Origin: Nemertoderma westbladi
Taxonomy: Eukaryota > Xenacoelomorpha > Nemertodermatida > Nemertodermatidae
Assembly: GCA_032718475.1 (NCBI GenBank)
Contig: JAUCBJ010001928.1
Location: forward strand, 1-64,000
Direction: 5' to 3'
Length of the DNA: 64,000 nucleotides
A program made the position numbers and the translations under genes. The number at the start of each line of letters is the position of its first letter. Within the stretch, counting starts at the first letter, position 1. The notes beneath the pieces were generated by a model. It was not told the DNA's origin. It made no database searches and saw nothing but the letters and a program-made list of their open reading frames with translations. This document shows, one piece after another, positions 44,471-57,108 of the stretch.

Positions 44471-45821
44471 CTGTGACATCTTTATTAAGACGTGGGGGGC
44501 GGCTATATATGATTTTATGCATCGAGTCTAGCTAGCTCCTTTGGGTCATTTTTACTCGATTGACTAAATAGTCTGTTTTCCTTGGTGGTAACAGCTTATA
44601 TCAACGGCGCTATTTATATCTATAATATCATTGTTCTTTTTTGTCGGTTATTTTATACTAAATATATTAATGATGTATGTTAGACCCTAGATATGTGGTA
44701 GGTCAGCTTTTCAGTTTTATTCTTAAATAAGGTAAGTTAACAGTGTTGAGTGATTATATATGTAGTATATCATTATAGTAGAGTAGAAATTAGCTACAGT
44801 AAGTAAAGAGACTCTCTCGGGGTGAAAGAATTTGTTATTTTAAATAACAAGTAGGTTTAAAATAGACCATATAATGTTATATGTTTTTTTGTGTTAGATT
44901 GTGCATTTTAGCAAATGTGCAAATTTTGACGAAATCCGTATTTAGTGGAGGAAGTTAATAAAATTAAAAATAAAAAATAATGACCCTCTCACTAAAAATG
45001 TTGCAAACAAAATCAATCCTGAGTTCATTTCAATTCACGACATTTCAGAATAATTATAATACCTGAGCATGTTATCAAAGTATTTTGAAAAAATGAAATA
45101 GAAAATTAATAAAAATTTAAGAATAGTATTAAAAGTAAATAATGATTAATTAGAAGAAACCCTCTTTATTATTATTATTATTATATAGTTGTAATTTATC
45201 CTAATCTGTACTCCAATTCGCATTTCAGTCTACACTCACATCCCACGAGGTACTTAATTATATTGTATCTTTTAATTTTATGAGTGACGACATCACATGG
45301 AGTTTCAAAGCGGTGTATTCCTAAATCTTGCATGGTCTCAGCACTGAGTTCCTTTTGAACTGCTGGTCTTAGATTATTCTTTGCTCCCGGTTGAATTCCA
45401 TTGTTTGTGTTGCTCCCGGTTGAATTCCATTGTTGGTGCTGAGACTATGAAATTTTGAAATTTTCATTCCGAACTGCAGTAGTCAGAGGCATAGAATATG
45501 ATACCACTATTACCAATAAGTCACTGCATATGCATAACCTACTGGTAATTCCAAAACAATGTGTTAGATTCACTGGTAAGGTAGAATGGTAAGATGTATG
45601 ACAACTCAGAACAATATCCTATATGTGGTGGACCTTGGGCACCAACAGAATATTCATACCAATGGGTTATATTTCTCCATATGGGCACCAACAGAATATT
45701 CTTGCCAGTTGGTTATATCTCTATAAGTGCAGAAAGATCCAATTTCCAAAGTATTTATATGATTTTAATTTAACTTAAATTTTAAATTTGAATTTATTTT
45801 TACTTGAAATGAGTCACCAAC
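44471..45821. other. Globin B intron, remainder
   Basis: This AT-rich intronic sequence has small local duplications: GTTGAATTCCATTGTT twice near 45395 and 45420, and GGGCACCAACAGAATATTC twice near 45628 and 45684. No gene is seen. Confidence 0.5.
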
Positions 45822-46038
45822 CTCTATTAAGTATGGGTTTGCCTTGTACTTTACATGTTTCTTGCCAATTTCGACAATGGATATACATGTCGGTCCATCA
45901 TCCTCCAGTCTGGCAATGACTCTGGTTAAAAACCCCATAATCCTCATACCATGTTGTTTCAGTTGCGTTTCTAATTCGGCAGGATTAGCACCAGCATGAA
46001 TAAATATTTTTTTGCACTCTGGGTGGTCTTCCAACAAC
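45822..46038 (-). CDS. Globin gene B, exon 2 (B12.2 to G7.0)
   Basis: This 217-bp minus-strand exon lies between acceptor CCCACAG and donor GAG|GTTGGT. It starts in phase 2 and ends in phase 0, exactly the conserved globin intron positions B12.2 and G7.0. The protein begins LLEDHPECKKIF, whose final Phe fits CD1; LKQHGMRIMG gives the distal His E7 and IGKKHVKYKANPYLIE the proximal His F8. All key haem contacts are therefore present. The overall pattern resembles cellular globins of the neuroglobin/cytoglobin/globin-X kind, not red-cell haemoglobin chains. Exon 1 should lie at 46039-50320 but I could not find it. Confidence 0.88.
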
Positions 46039-46128
46039 CTGTGGGTTTTATAAAGACTATTATTAGCTGGAATGTGTATGGAGAACTATATATGGTAGGC
46101 TTATATATATTTGTAAGCATAAATAAAA

Positions 46129-47152
46129 TAATAAATAAATAAAATATTATTTTAAATAAACCTAGATCGACCTCAGAAAAAAATTCATATATCACTTTAT
46201 CACTAGCTTTCGATATAATATGTATATATTTTTCAAGTGTTGAGAACCAACTATTTATAAATCAAATAAATTAAATTAAAAATTAAATTAATTAATTAAA
46301 ATTAATTAAAAATTTAATTTAATTATTAAATTTATAAATAGTTGGTTTTCAACACTTGAAAAAGATAAACATATTATATCGAAAGCTAGTGATAAAGTGA
46401 TATAAGAATTTTTTTCTGAGGTCGATCTAGGTTTATTTATTATTTTATTTTTTTTATTTTATTAAATAAAAATATACTATTTTTTATTTATTTAATTTAT
46501 AAATAGTTGGTTTTCAACACTTGAAAAAGATATACATATTATATCGAAAAAGATATACATATTATATCGAAAGCTAGTGATAAAGTGACATATGAATTTT
46601 TTTCTGAGGTCGATCTAGGTTTATTTATTATTTTATTTTTTTTATTTTATTAAATAAAAATATACTATTTTTTATTTATTTAATTTATAAATAGTTGGTT
46701 TTCAACACTTGAAAAAGATATACATATTATATCGAAAGCTAGTGATAAAGTGATATATGAATTTTTTTCTGAGGTCGATCTAGGTTTATTTATTATTTTA
46801 TTTTTTTTATTTTATTAAATAAAAATATACTATTTTTTATTTATTTAATTTATAAATAGTTGGTTCTCAACACTTGAAAAATATAGACATATTATATCGA
46901 AAGCTAGTGATAAAGTGACATATGAATTTTTTTCTGAGGTCGATCTAGGTTTATTTATTATTTTATTTTTTTTATTTTATTAAATAAAAATATACTATTT
47001 TTTATTTATTTAATTTATAAATAGTTGGTTTTCAACACTTGAAAAAGATATACATATTATATCGAAAGCTAGTGATAAAGTGATATATGAATTTTTTTCT
47101 GAGGTCGATCTAGGTTTATTTAAAATAATATTTTATTTATTTATTATTTTAT
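46129..47152. repeat. Palindromic element with a 165-bp arm amplified about five times
   Basis: The left arm (46129-46262) is the inverse of the right end (about 47013-47152): both contain CCTAGATCGACCTCAG / CTGAGGTCGATCTAGG and the same AT-rich end. Between them the right-arm sequence is repeated in tandem, starting near 46331, 46496, 46684, 46849 and 47013; the 188-bp spacing of one copy reflects an extra 22-bp duplication. The structure is a hairpin-type MITE in which one arm expanded. It encodes nothing and lies just upstream of globin B exon 2. Confidence 0.85.
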
Positions 47153-48949
47153 GTGTACAAATATATATACACTAAACCGGATCCCTTATCCCACGCCAGT
47201 TTCTTATATATTGAAGAAATATATATTCCTACAATAACTGATAGGCTTTTATATATATATATATATATAGGACTTAACACCAATATGGAAGTACGATTGC
47301 ACAATCCTGGTAATATGATTGTGGGAACCTTCTCCAGTTAGATAAATCGACTATTACAGCATTGTTATCCTGTCTTTCATACTATATGTTTAATCTTTAA
47401 TCCAGGCAAATGGAGCACCCATGAAAACAAGTATATATATAATAGTCACCCAACAGAAAACGGCACAAAATACCAAGAAACAGTTGATCAAGATTATTCT
47501 GGTAAATTTATTTCATTATTATGAAGGTTATTTGTACGTTTTATATCCAAAAATAATTAACGAAGGAAGGAGTCACTATGCATCACAAGGTTTGGCATGG
47601 CAACACATTTATAAAAGTCTACAGATATCCCAACATTAACTAAAGCAATATCAATGTTGTGTCACAAATTCAACAATATGGCATAAAAGTTAAGTTTAAA
47701 GAATCACAAATGTAACAGTTATATTTTGTAGTTATAGCCAGCCATATATACATATTTATAAATGCCTTGAAGGTTTAGATAAATATGTAAACCAAGAAAG
47801 AGTACTTTGGGTGGCCCTGTAGTAATCAATAACTGGCATTGTACTATAGCCTGTTTTTATATGCCTATAAAGAAATAACTAAATTAAAACAAAAATAATG
47901 TCTACTGTCAACTTTAGATATTAGATTTTCCATTACATTATCCCCAAATAAACTAATATATAGAGAGAGAGATGTTAAACTAAGAGCTTTGGTCTCAAAT
48001 GGTTATGAGTCTTTGAGGAAATATAATTAATGAATGTACCTTCACCAGGTTCAATAAGCGTTCAATTTAAAATCAGGATCTTTCTAGTGTACTTTACATA
48101 TCATTCACAGATAAATGAGCAAAAAAACACCAGAAGAAAACCACCACAAGTAATTATATATTATTAGGTTATTGTTACTAAAACGTTTGTTTGTAAGTTA
48201 ATAATAATCCAATTATAGGGTTGTGACTATTATTTACCTATTATATTGTTTTTAATGAATTAGTTAAATCCCTATACTTGTCACGAAGCCATATATCGTG
48301 CAAAGAGGACAAAAGCAGCAAAAAAGGATAAAAAGATAGCAGGATTAAACACTATCAATATAACTATAATAAAATAATAGGAAATATCTATCTGTTTACA
48401 TATTTGATATACAAGCAGCAGCTAGTGGTGACATTCATGCGATGTTCGATACCTAGATGGGGCAGCACTGTTTGGGTGCAGTACTTTAAATGTTGCAGCC
48501 TAGCTAAACCCTGGCTTTCATCCTTGACTGGTTGATAAATGGGGGAACCAAGATAACTTCGGTTAACAAGAGCAAAAGATTATCCCATTCATATTTGATA
48601 TAAAAGAGAACAAAATATCAAATTACACCTCTTTCAGAGTGTTATCTTCAAAATCTTTCAAAACTGAAAAATTCACAAAATTACAAATAAGTTTATTATT
48701 ATAAGCTTATATGATTTAATAGATTGTATTTATTCATAGAATGTTGTTTGTAATTTAAATAAATTCCACATATATTAATAAGTATTAAGTACACCCCATA
48801 AATCATATGTTTTATGCTATTCATATGGGATGAAATACATTGGGATGTATGACAAATACGCATTACATACACTGACTAAATATACAATACCTATATTATA
48901 TAATTATATAATATATATAATAATACATTGTGAATATAATTATTATCTC
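47153..48949. other. AT-rich non-coding DNA between globin exons
   Basis: A TA microsatellite occurs near 47251-47270. Exon 1 of globin B is expected within this interval, but no convincing A-B helix coding segment with a donor site was recognised. Confidence 0.45.
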
Positions 48950-48952
48950 ACG

Positions 48953-50198
48953 GTGGGGCTGAACCAACAACATTTTATAAAATAAAAATGCCACCCAAAC
49001 TAACTGATTTCATTTTTTGGTATACTTCAACACCCTGATTCCGACCCTGATATTTTCAAAATATTTTGCTGGTATCTTTTTCTTAAAATTACAAAATAAA
49101 TTAGTAATACTATTTATAATAATGCTATATATATTATAAAAAATGCCCAGACCAAATTATATCATTTTATCGAGAATTTCAATCAACCTGATTTCGAAAC
49201 TGTTAATTTTATATTTCGTTTAGAGTTTCTTTCTAGAGATTTTTAGATCTTTAGAGATTCTTTTAGAGTAATTAAATAAATTAAATATTAAATGATATTA
49301 ATATTATATTAGCAAACTGGCTAATATATTCAATTGTAGTGAAGTCCACTTACCCTACTGCTATTGTATTGATATTAGTATCATTCGAACCGCAATGGTC
49401 GATTTAGTGGGGGGTAGACACCATCAAAACAATGGTCGAGTTATTGCTTCTCGAGATATCGGTCAAAATGTGAGCGCGATTCACATAAATGAGCACATAA
49501 CTTCAGCAATTTAACATCAATATATCACCATATCACTAAAAATATCAATTTTTTTATACTAATATTGTTTTGATGGAGTCTACAACTATTAATTCGACCA
49601 TTGCGGTTCAAATAAGCATATTCCCTAAGTCTGTTATTTATGTCGAAGTCTGATTTTTAGTGATATGGTGATATATTGCATTAACTTGCTTACCTTAGTG
49701 TAAGTTAAGTCAGGGCTCACATTTTGACCGATATCTCGAGAAGTAATAACTCTACCGTTGTTTTGATAATGTCAACACCCACTAAATTGACCATTGCGGT
49801 TCGAATGATGCTAATATCAGTGCAATAGGAGTAAGAGAAGTTGATATTCACTACAATTTAATATTAGGCAGTTCTGCTATATAATATTAATATATTTAAT
49901 ATTATTTTAGAATATTATTACTCTAAAAGACACCGACGAAATAATATAAAATTAACAGATTCGGAACCAGGCTGATTAAAAGTCTCGAAAAATGATATAA
50001 TTTGGTCTGGGCATTTTTTATAATATATATAGCATTATTATAAATAGTATTACTAATTTATTTAGTAATTTTAAGAAAAAGGCAGCGGCAAAAGATTTTG
50101 AAAATATCATTTTTAGAATCAGGGCGTTGAAGTGCCCCAAGGAATGAAATCAGTTTGGCCGGGCATTTTTCTTTTATAAAAAGTTGGTTCAGCCCCAT
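48953..50198. repeat. 1.25-kb fold-back palindrome
   Basis: The sequence from GGGGCTGAACCAAC (48955) to GTTGGTTCAGCCCC (ending 50198) reads nearly the same on both strands. Matching inner landmarks include AAATGCCCAGACCAAATTAT and its complement, TCGAACCGCAATGGTC and its complement, and TCTCGAGATATCGGTCAAAA and its complement. Arms of roughly 550-600 bp flank a centre near 49550-49650. No open frame of interest is present. It lies between globin A exon 3 and globin B exon 2. Transcription across it would give a long hairpin RNA. Confidence 0.88.
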
Positions 50199-50323
50199 CA
50201 TGATCTGAGCAAATTGATAACTCTGTAATTTGGCATAGATGATATCTGCCAATAATGTTTCTAAGATTGTATATAATAATGGTTTAAATATATGTTTTAA
50301 TTCTTTAACATTGATCATCATCC

Positions 50324-50467
50324 TTAACCATTTAGCTCAATCTTGTAGCCCTTTATTAGATTGAAAGTGATCACTCGGAACAATATTTTCCAAGCTTCTT
50401 CAACTGCAGGAGACCAAACTTGGGATAAACTTGGTTTGATGGAGTGAAGAAACTGCTTTCCAAACAT
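50324..50467 (-). CDS. Globin gene A, exon 3 (G-H helices)
   Basis: This is a 144-bp minus-strand coding exon after acceptor GACGCAG. It begins MFGKQFLHSIKPSL, continues WSPAVEEAWKILFRVITFNL and ends IKGYKIELNG before TAA (50326-50324). It is the paralogue of the exon at 42665-42814. It starts in phase 0, consistent with intron position G7.0, and would be spliced to 56615-56831 across a 6.1-kb intron. Confidence 0.85.
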   Translation of the reverse strand: MFGKQFLHSIKPSLSQVWSPAVEEAWKILFRVITFNLIKGYKIELNG

Positions 50468-51099
50468 CTGCGTCATAACAATAATATATAATACAATACT
50501 TAATTTAAATAATATTTTAGTAATAATATCAGACTTTAATTATTAATAAATGATAGTTGTAATATATATTTCAATAACAATAGTTATCATTGTCAAGTAA
50601 TGCTATGTATGATCAGTAATTATCGATTGCAGTGATATAGGCAATTTATGACACCATGATATCATACTGGTTGCTAATTAAATAATGTATTACATATGGT
50701 CTGGAGTTGATATGGGTGGGGGTGGGGGTGATGGGGGGGGGGGGGGGGGGGGGTATATAATTGTAATGATTTTGGTGGGGCAATTATGCATGATACGAGT
50801 TTCGGTGATAAATTAATATAGGTCTGATTATCTATGTTCAACTCCAGATGGTTTGCTATCTCCATTCTTTAAGCCATTGATTATTTTTATGTCCATTCTT
50901 TTGACTTTTTTGTCAGTCTTTTTTTAGGAATTGTGCATAATGAATAACTTTTGAGGTCCGTAAATGACTTTTTATGTATACATTTCTTCAAACTATCAGA
51001 CTGCTGATTTCTGGACTGTCAGAGGCTCTTACAGTTTGCCGTGGCACCTTTAAACATTATAGATTATATTTAAAAAAATTATATAAAAAAATATTCAAA

Positions 51100-51470
51100 G
51101 ATAACATAGCCTACAATAAAAAATTAAAAAAAATTTACAAATAAGATAGTTTTTTTTATTTTTTGTTCTAGAACAAAAAAATATTTGTTTTAGAACAACA
51201 TTTTTATAAAAAACATAATTAGAATTACGTACAATTACATTTTGTTAAGTTTTGTCATTCGTGTAGCTAATGTTTTAATTGTTTGTTACTAAACTGGGAA
51301 CACTTCCTACAAGTGTTCTAAAAAAAACTAGCTATACAAAGATAGCCTAACATACAATAAAAAATTTAAAAAATTTACAAATTAGTTAGTTTTTATTTTA
51401 TTTTTTGTTCTAGAACAAAAAATATTTGCTCTTGAACAAAATTATTATAAAAAACAAAACTAAAATTTAT
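51100..51470. repeat. Two ~125-bp direct repeats, AT-rich
   Basis: Copies at about 51100-51225 and 51345-51470 share ACAATAAAAAATT, the palindrome TTTTTGTTCTAGAACAAAAA and TATAAAAAACA. The TTGTTCTAGAACAA core is a perfect inverted repeat. Confidence 0.75.
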
Positions 51471-51549
51471 AGTTATGTTATTATGTTAAAATGAATGATT
51501 AAAAGAGTCATTATATTATATCAAAAAATTGCTATAATGGCACGCCAAA

Positions 51550-51830
51550 GTGTAAGTAAGAGTCCCCTGTCGGACTGTCAGACAGTTGATTTTGACATGC
51601 CTGTGCCAAAACATTCAAAATTTGTTGATTTCTGGACTATCGGACAGTTAATTTCACTCTGCATGTTCAATTTAAAATTTGTTGATTTCTTGACAGTTTA
51701 CTTTACAATACTTGTGGCAAAACAGTCACAATTTGATGATTTATAGACTATGAGATAGATTTCCATATGCGTTTATGGTAAAAAAAACTCTAAATTTAAT
51801 AATTTCTGGATGTTGTCGATAATAGATGAC
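51550..51830. repeat. Degenerate ~75-bp tandem repeats
   Basis: Three to four imperfect copies contain AAAATTTGTTGATTTCTGGAC and CARACAGTT variants. An 83-codon open frame through them reflects the repeat. Confidence 0.55.
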
Positions 51831-51849
51831 TAGCAAAACAGTCACTTTA

Positions 51850-52325
51850 TAGCCAAAAACAATTACCAATTAATGGAAAGGAACAGATTAGAGAGGGCGG
51901 CTATTCGAACCAAAACAATAAAAGATCACCTTTCTAATGAGGGAAAGGATCAGGTAACATAGGCGGCCTTTTCTAACCAAAACAATAAGAGATAAGATCG
52001 GTAAAACAATAAGAGCGGTAACAGACTGGCATTTCTAAGCCAAAACAATAAACAATATTATTACAAATTAAGGGAAATGAGCAGGTTACAGAGGCGGGCT
52101 TTTCTAACCAAAACAATTAACGATTACTTTTACAAAATGAGTGAAAGGATCAGGTTTCAGAGGCAGGCTTTTTTAAACAAAACAATAAACGGTCACTTTA
52201 CCAAATGAGGGAAAGTAGCAGGTTACGGAGGCGGGATTTTCTAACCAAAACAATAAATGATTACTTTTACCCATTAAGGGAGAGGAGCGGAGCTGGTTAC
52301 AGAAAATGGCTTTTCTAACCAAAAC
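51850..52325. repeat. ~70-bp tandem array, about six copies
   Basis: The unit reads TTTTCTAACCAAAACAATAAA, then GAT/CACTTT, AATGAGGGAAAG, AGCAGGTTACAGAGGCGGG. Copies diverge by substitution and small indels. A related inverted unit is present at 59815-59930, so the unit also belongs to a dispersed family. Confidence 0.8.
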
Positions 52326-52494
52326 ATGACATTATAATATAATGTCTGTTTATTAATTATTTTAATTTGCAGTAAAATGTACTGAAGTTGTCAACAGTTG
52401 TACGAAATTATAGTGTTTTTTCTCATGTTAATGTTAAACTCAGGTTTTCTCTACCAGTCTGCCAGTTGATAGTCTGACAGTCTGGATGTCATAA

Positions 52495-52605
52495 TATTTA
52501 TAGGTAAAAAAAGAACAATAAAATAGGTAAAAAAAAATGGTTTGAAAAAATAGGTAAAATGATGATAAAAATAGGTAAAATGATTAAAAAGAATAGGTAC
52601 CGAAA
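52495..52605. repeat. AATAGGTAAAA short repeats
   Basis: Five or six irregularly spaced copies of AATAGGTAAAA occur within 110 bp of A-rich sequence. Confidence 0.6.
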
Positions 52606-54863
52606 AATAACTCCCATAAAATAATAAGCTCACATCAGGCAAGTAAAAAATTTATGGGGCATACCACAAATTGATTCTGTGATATTAAATCGCCCTTGTT
52701 GACTAAAAATAGTTGTCACAGTTTTTGTTACATCCACACTGTAGTCTATGATTGTGGTGGGGGTCAGAGACAACAGAGCCTTATATGGGATGTTAGATAG
52801 GGTGGAGTTCTGACGATGGAGGCTGTGTTGTCAATTATTGATGAGGTGATTAAGAGTGAATCGAGCAAGCCTAATTGGTGGTGAGGAACGAGTGAGGATA
52901 ACATGTAATAATTAACTTCTTATTCAATTATAATTATTTTTTGTATGCCAGCCACACAAACTGCTCAAATATTTGTCGAAATTATATTGAATCTTATTTA
53001 TTTTTTCGATGATTTGTATTATTATTAGATTTTGAGTAATGCATCAGGGGGATAACGCCTTTACCAATAGGCCTCATCTCAGATCATCAAGTTCTCACGC
53101 TGCAGGGCTGGCTGACTCTTTAGGCTTCGGGCCAGCTATACTTCAGTTATGCAGTTGAATGAAAAAGTCAATTTATAGTAGATTACAAATAGAGAATAAA
53201 AGTATTTGATATATTTACTACATATAAATATTGATAATCAAAGGAACATATGCAACTACTACTACTTCATATATCACTGTATGTCAATTTTGTCAGCAGA
53301 GGGCAAAAATCATCGGAATAAACCTTCTGTAAAACCGACATAGCTACAGACACAAACACACTTTAATGAAAGAGCATTAACAGTTTTGGATTTTCAAATT
53401 CACTCCCATTCAACCCATTCGACCCCTCATATTATTACTACCCATTTTCAATTCAAAGTGATTGGCATCACCAGTATTTCTTCACGGGCTTTGCTAATAA
53501 CCAGTGCTACTATGAGGGTCTTGACATTTAATATTAAAGTTATATTATATTTGTTTTGTGGAAAAGTAATGCCAGTGGTATCAGTAATATCTAATTGATA
53601 AGAAAGCTTAAGACGGCTTAAGGATAGTGAGGACATTCATAACACAAGAGTTAGTCCTAGAAGAGGTAGCCAATAGCAACAAACAAAGCTTTAGTAATTG
53701 AAGACTCCACAACTAAGAGAACAAACAGGGGATAAGTGTCAAGTTGACGAATATACATCTTGCTTCAATATAAATTATACCATAAAATATATAATATATT
53801 ATATAAAATAATAAAAACAAGAGTTATTCATGAGAGTAAGAAAAGTTGTCGAACTATTATTATACCAAATTTCGTAGCATACAATAATAATAAGAGGTAA
53901 TATAAATGAAAGGAAATCTGTGGAAACTTTGGAGCAGTCCATTAACTTCCACAAAGTGGATGTAAACTAACCAACCATGCTGCCATATAACGACACAATT
54001 TCTCCATTGATGGTTTCCACCATAAAATATGTACTGACAAGTCTTTCCATGTAGCATCGGAATCATTTCTCAGTCGACTCTTGGTGTGCTGCTACACTGT
54101 ATCTGATCGACTACCCCTCCAACTGAAGCTCTCTTAGGTCATGGGCTGAGGATTGATACCCCACCCCTTCTAACCAACCCAGTTGCAAAGCAACACTATT
54201 CAAATCATCTTGATCTGGTTCATCTTATTCATTTTACTTAACTGTTTATTTTACAATGCTACTGAAACTCTGAGTCTTCACAGATATAACACTGTTGAAC
54301 AGAGATGGACAGAGGCCGGGCTCGGTCTGGGCTCCTTAATTCTAATTTTTCTAAACATTACAGCATAAAATAAAATTCTAACTTTTCGATAAATTTACTC
54401 CAAAATTGTAACATTACTCAATGCCGTTAGTATTAACAGCGAGTTGTTATTTAGCACTTTACAACTTTAGAGGACATTACATACAGTATTGTATTGGCCT
54501 GTACAATTAGTATTGTATTGGTGTATTATTATTATGTAATGTCCCATTAGTGTGACTTTACAACACGCCGTCAATGGTTACCGCATAAACAATAGTTTGT
54601 ATTTATTATTAATTGCCTGACAGCCTGATAGGCCTACTGTATTACTTACCGGTAGGCGGTAGCTATTAATGACCAGTAGCTATAAACTATTGACATGGCT
54701 CTAAACACCACCATAAATATAAGCTAAATTTTTTATAAACATAATTTATGTCATTTTTACATTTATTTTATACAGCAACTAAATTAATTTCTGCAATTTT
54801 TCTATCACTTATAATATATATACAATCTTTCCATAATGTTACAATTTTGGAATAAAACTACAT

Positions 54864-55004
54864 ACATACTTGTTGCAAAGTACTTTACAGTGTTCTGATC
54901 CTCGTGGCTTTATTTTCACTCAATCACTATGTTCGTTCGTGTAATAAAGCACTCACATCATCACACTGTAAAGTGCTACTTTACACACAAGTATGTAGAT
55001 ATTT
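54864..55004. mobile_element. Short hairpin element
   Basis: ACATACTTGT ... CTTTACAGTG on the left pairs with CACTGTAAAG ... ACAAGTATGT on the right around about 80 bp. The ends and size suggest a MITE; no target duplication was identified. Confidence 0.5.
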
Positions 55005-56614
55005 ATTACATACACTGATTCCAAATACTATATCGGTTTGTCATCATGAGCCACTGTTCTGGTTGTTGGTGCATTAGATAACTCGATATATACAATACAC
55101 AAGTTGCATAGAGGTCCTTCCATAATATATTGTTTGTTGTTTAAAATGAAATAATTTGATTACGGTGTAAGTAACTGTAGTGTGATTACAGGTTTGATTT
55201 CAACAGCAGAAACTGATATAATAATAAGCTGCTGATGGCTTAGCTAACATTACAGGTACAGGAATTCACTTTGTTGGTAGTATTGTTGTTTTGCATTACT
55301 ATACACTATACAGTGCATATACTGTAGTAGGCCTACTTGATGTATTGGCATATTAGCAACCACAGCCGCAGTAGGTGGAGTCGTTTAGTTCTAGTACCTA
55401 ATATTTAATAAAAGTGTGATGCTTTGGGTTTTAGTTGTGTAAGGTGGTAAGCATATGTAATAGAAATGTAACTGATAACTGATAATAATTTTAATTTTCC
55501 TCATCTATAACAATTAAATTATTGCACTTGAAATATATTGACATGATATGACAAAGATAAATAATTAAGAACTGTCTGTCGTAATTTTGAATAATTAAGT
55601 AATTTTGAATAATATATAATATTCTGAGGACTGTAATACACACCCCACATAAACGGATGAATGACAGGCAGTTAGGACCGGTACCAGTATACAGTACAGC
55701 GGAGTACAATTTGAATACTGAAATTACGAAGTACGGTTACTGCTTGTACCGGTAGCAGTTGACCGCCGACCGGTGGGTTGTTATATAGTGCAGTTGATTT
55801 ATTAATATTATACTTCATTACTTTGATAATAAATAATGCTTATTACATCTCCGAAATAGCAGCCGTGCTACAGCCGGGTTGGGGGGAGAAGGCCCTCATT
55901 ACACTACACATATGTATGTATCTTGTACCTTATAGGCTCTAAGTAATATGTATGAGTCTGAGCAGAATATATAGCAAAGGTACAAATAAAAAGTTAAACA
56001 AAGACGCTAATAAATCATGAAACAACCCTAGGTACAGGAAAATTTAATAAAGATATGAAATTTAATTTTGTGATAAAAAAAGTATAACAAAAGTTTTCAT
56101 GTTTTTGTGTTTTGTTAACTGGATATATGGCCTCCCAAGTCCGGCCCGGCCCATGATGGGCTGGCCCGACCTGTGTCCATCTCTGGTTGGCCATTTGCTT
56201 CTAATTATAAGAGCTCTGCTGTTAACTGATATTTATCATGTCAGCAGTAATAAGTTCAACACAATTTTCTCATGTTTCAGCTTATGTATACACAGATGTC
56301 CGTCCTTTAATCAACAAAAAAATTATGTCCATAACGCTAACTATTCCTGAATAGAAGGGTAATTCCCAATTTAACCCTGCTGGAGTGACCCCCTTAATTA
56401 AATAAGAGCCACTCTCATGGCTTAATTAGACTAAAACAAATATGAAGTTTATTTATATTCGATTATTTCTTGATTATCATTGTTTTGTCTTGCAACCTAC
56501 AACAAATATTGTGGAGTTACCTTAATCATGCTACAAACCTGTTATATCTTTTATACATCTCTACATCATTATGCCACCCTGTTCCCAACCTTAATGTGTT
56601 GCTTTTTAACCAAC

Positions 56615-56831
56615 CTCAATTAAGTATGGTTTTGCCTTGTACCCAACATGTTTTTTGCCAAGGTCCACTATGGTTTGTCGTGTTGGCCCATCATCCTCGA
56701 GCCTAGCAATAACTCTGGTTAATAATCCCATAATTCTCATACCATGTTGTTTCAATTCCTTCTCAGCATCGACAGCATCATCATCAGTATGCACAAATAT
56801 CTCTTTGCACTCGGGGTGGTCTTCAAACAAC
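56615..56831 (-). CDS. Globin gene A, exon 2 (B12.2 to G7.0)
   Basis: This is a 217-bp minus-strand exon, the same length and phases as the paralogous exon at 45822-46038, between acceptor CCCACAG and donor GAG|GTTGGT. It begins LFEDHPECKEIF (CD1 Phe at its end), includes LKQHGMRIMGLL (distal His E7) and LGKKHVGYKAKPYLIE (proximal His F8). It differs from B mainly in the CD-E loop (VHTDDDAVDAEK versus IHAGANPAELET). Exon 1 is expected above 56832 on the minus strand but was not recognised; it may lie in the repeat-rich region or outside the window. The gene probably encodes a haem-binding globin, possibly for oxygen storage or redox work in cells. Confidence 0.9.
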
Positions 56832-57108
56832 CTGTGGGTTTTATACGAATATAAGCTGAAACTATATTATGGAATTAATATATTGCTAAATCACTTGTGG
56901 AGCAATCTAGGACAGTTGCTCAAAAAGAAAATGGTTTTAGCTTAATTTCAGAGATTTTTTAAGGGGTAATTGGCTGGTGTTGTGGTGTTAACTTTCATAC
57001 TCACTGACCTGACCCTATTACCCAAAAACAGGATAATATTTATATCTGCACTTTCAATATTATAACAAACCGGCCAATAGTATATATGGGGGTAGGCATA
57101 TTTTCATT
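56832..57108. other. Non-coding flank upstream of globin A exon 2
   Basis: This is intron or upstream sequence of globin A on the minus strand; nothing else is recognised. Confidence 0.4.

Larger units (their letters stand above)
50468..56614 (-). other. 6.1-kb intron of globin A, repeat-rich
   Basis: The intron runs from donor GAG|GTTGGT at 56614 to acceptor GACGCAG at 50468. It contains a G tract near 50733-50752, direct repeats at 51100-51225 and 51345-51470, tandem arrays at 51550-51830 and 51850-52325, AATAGGTAAAA repeats at 52495-52605, a hairpin at 54864-55004 and much plain AT-rich sequence. No other coding exon is recognised. Confidence 0.7.

Noticed and set aside
53386-54368. Short frames in the globin A intron
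   Set aside because: They are of chance length in AT-rich DNA, without homologous motifs or splice context.
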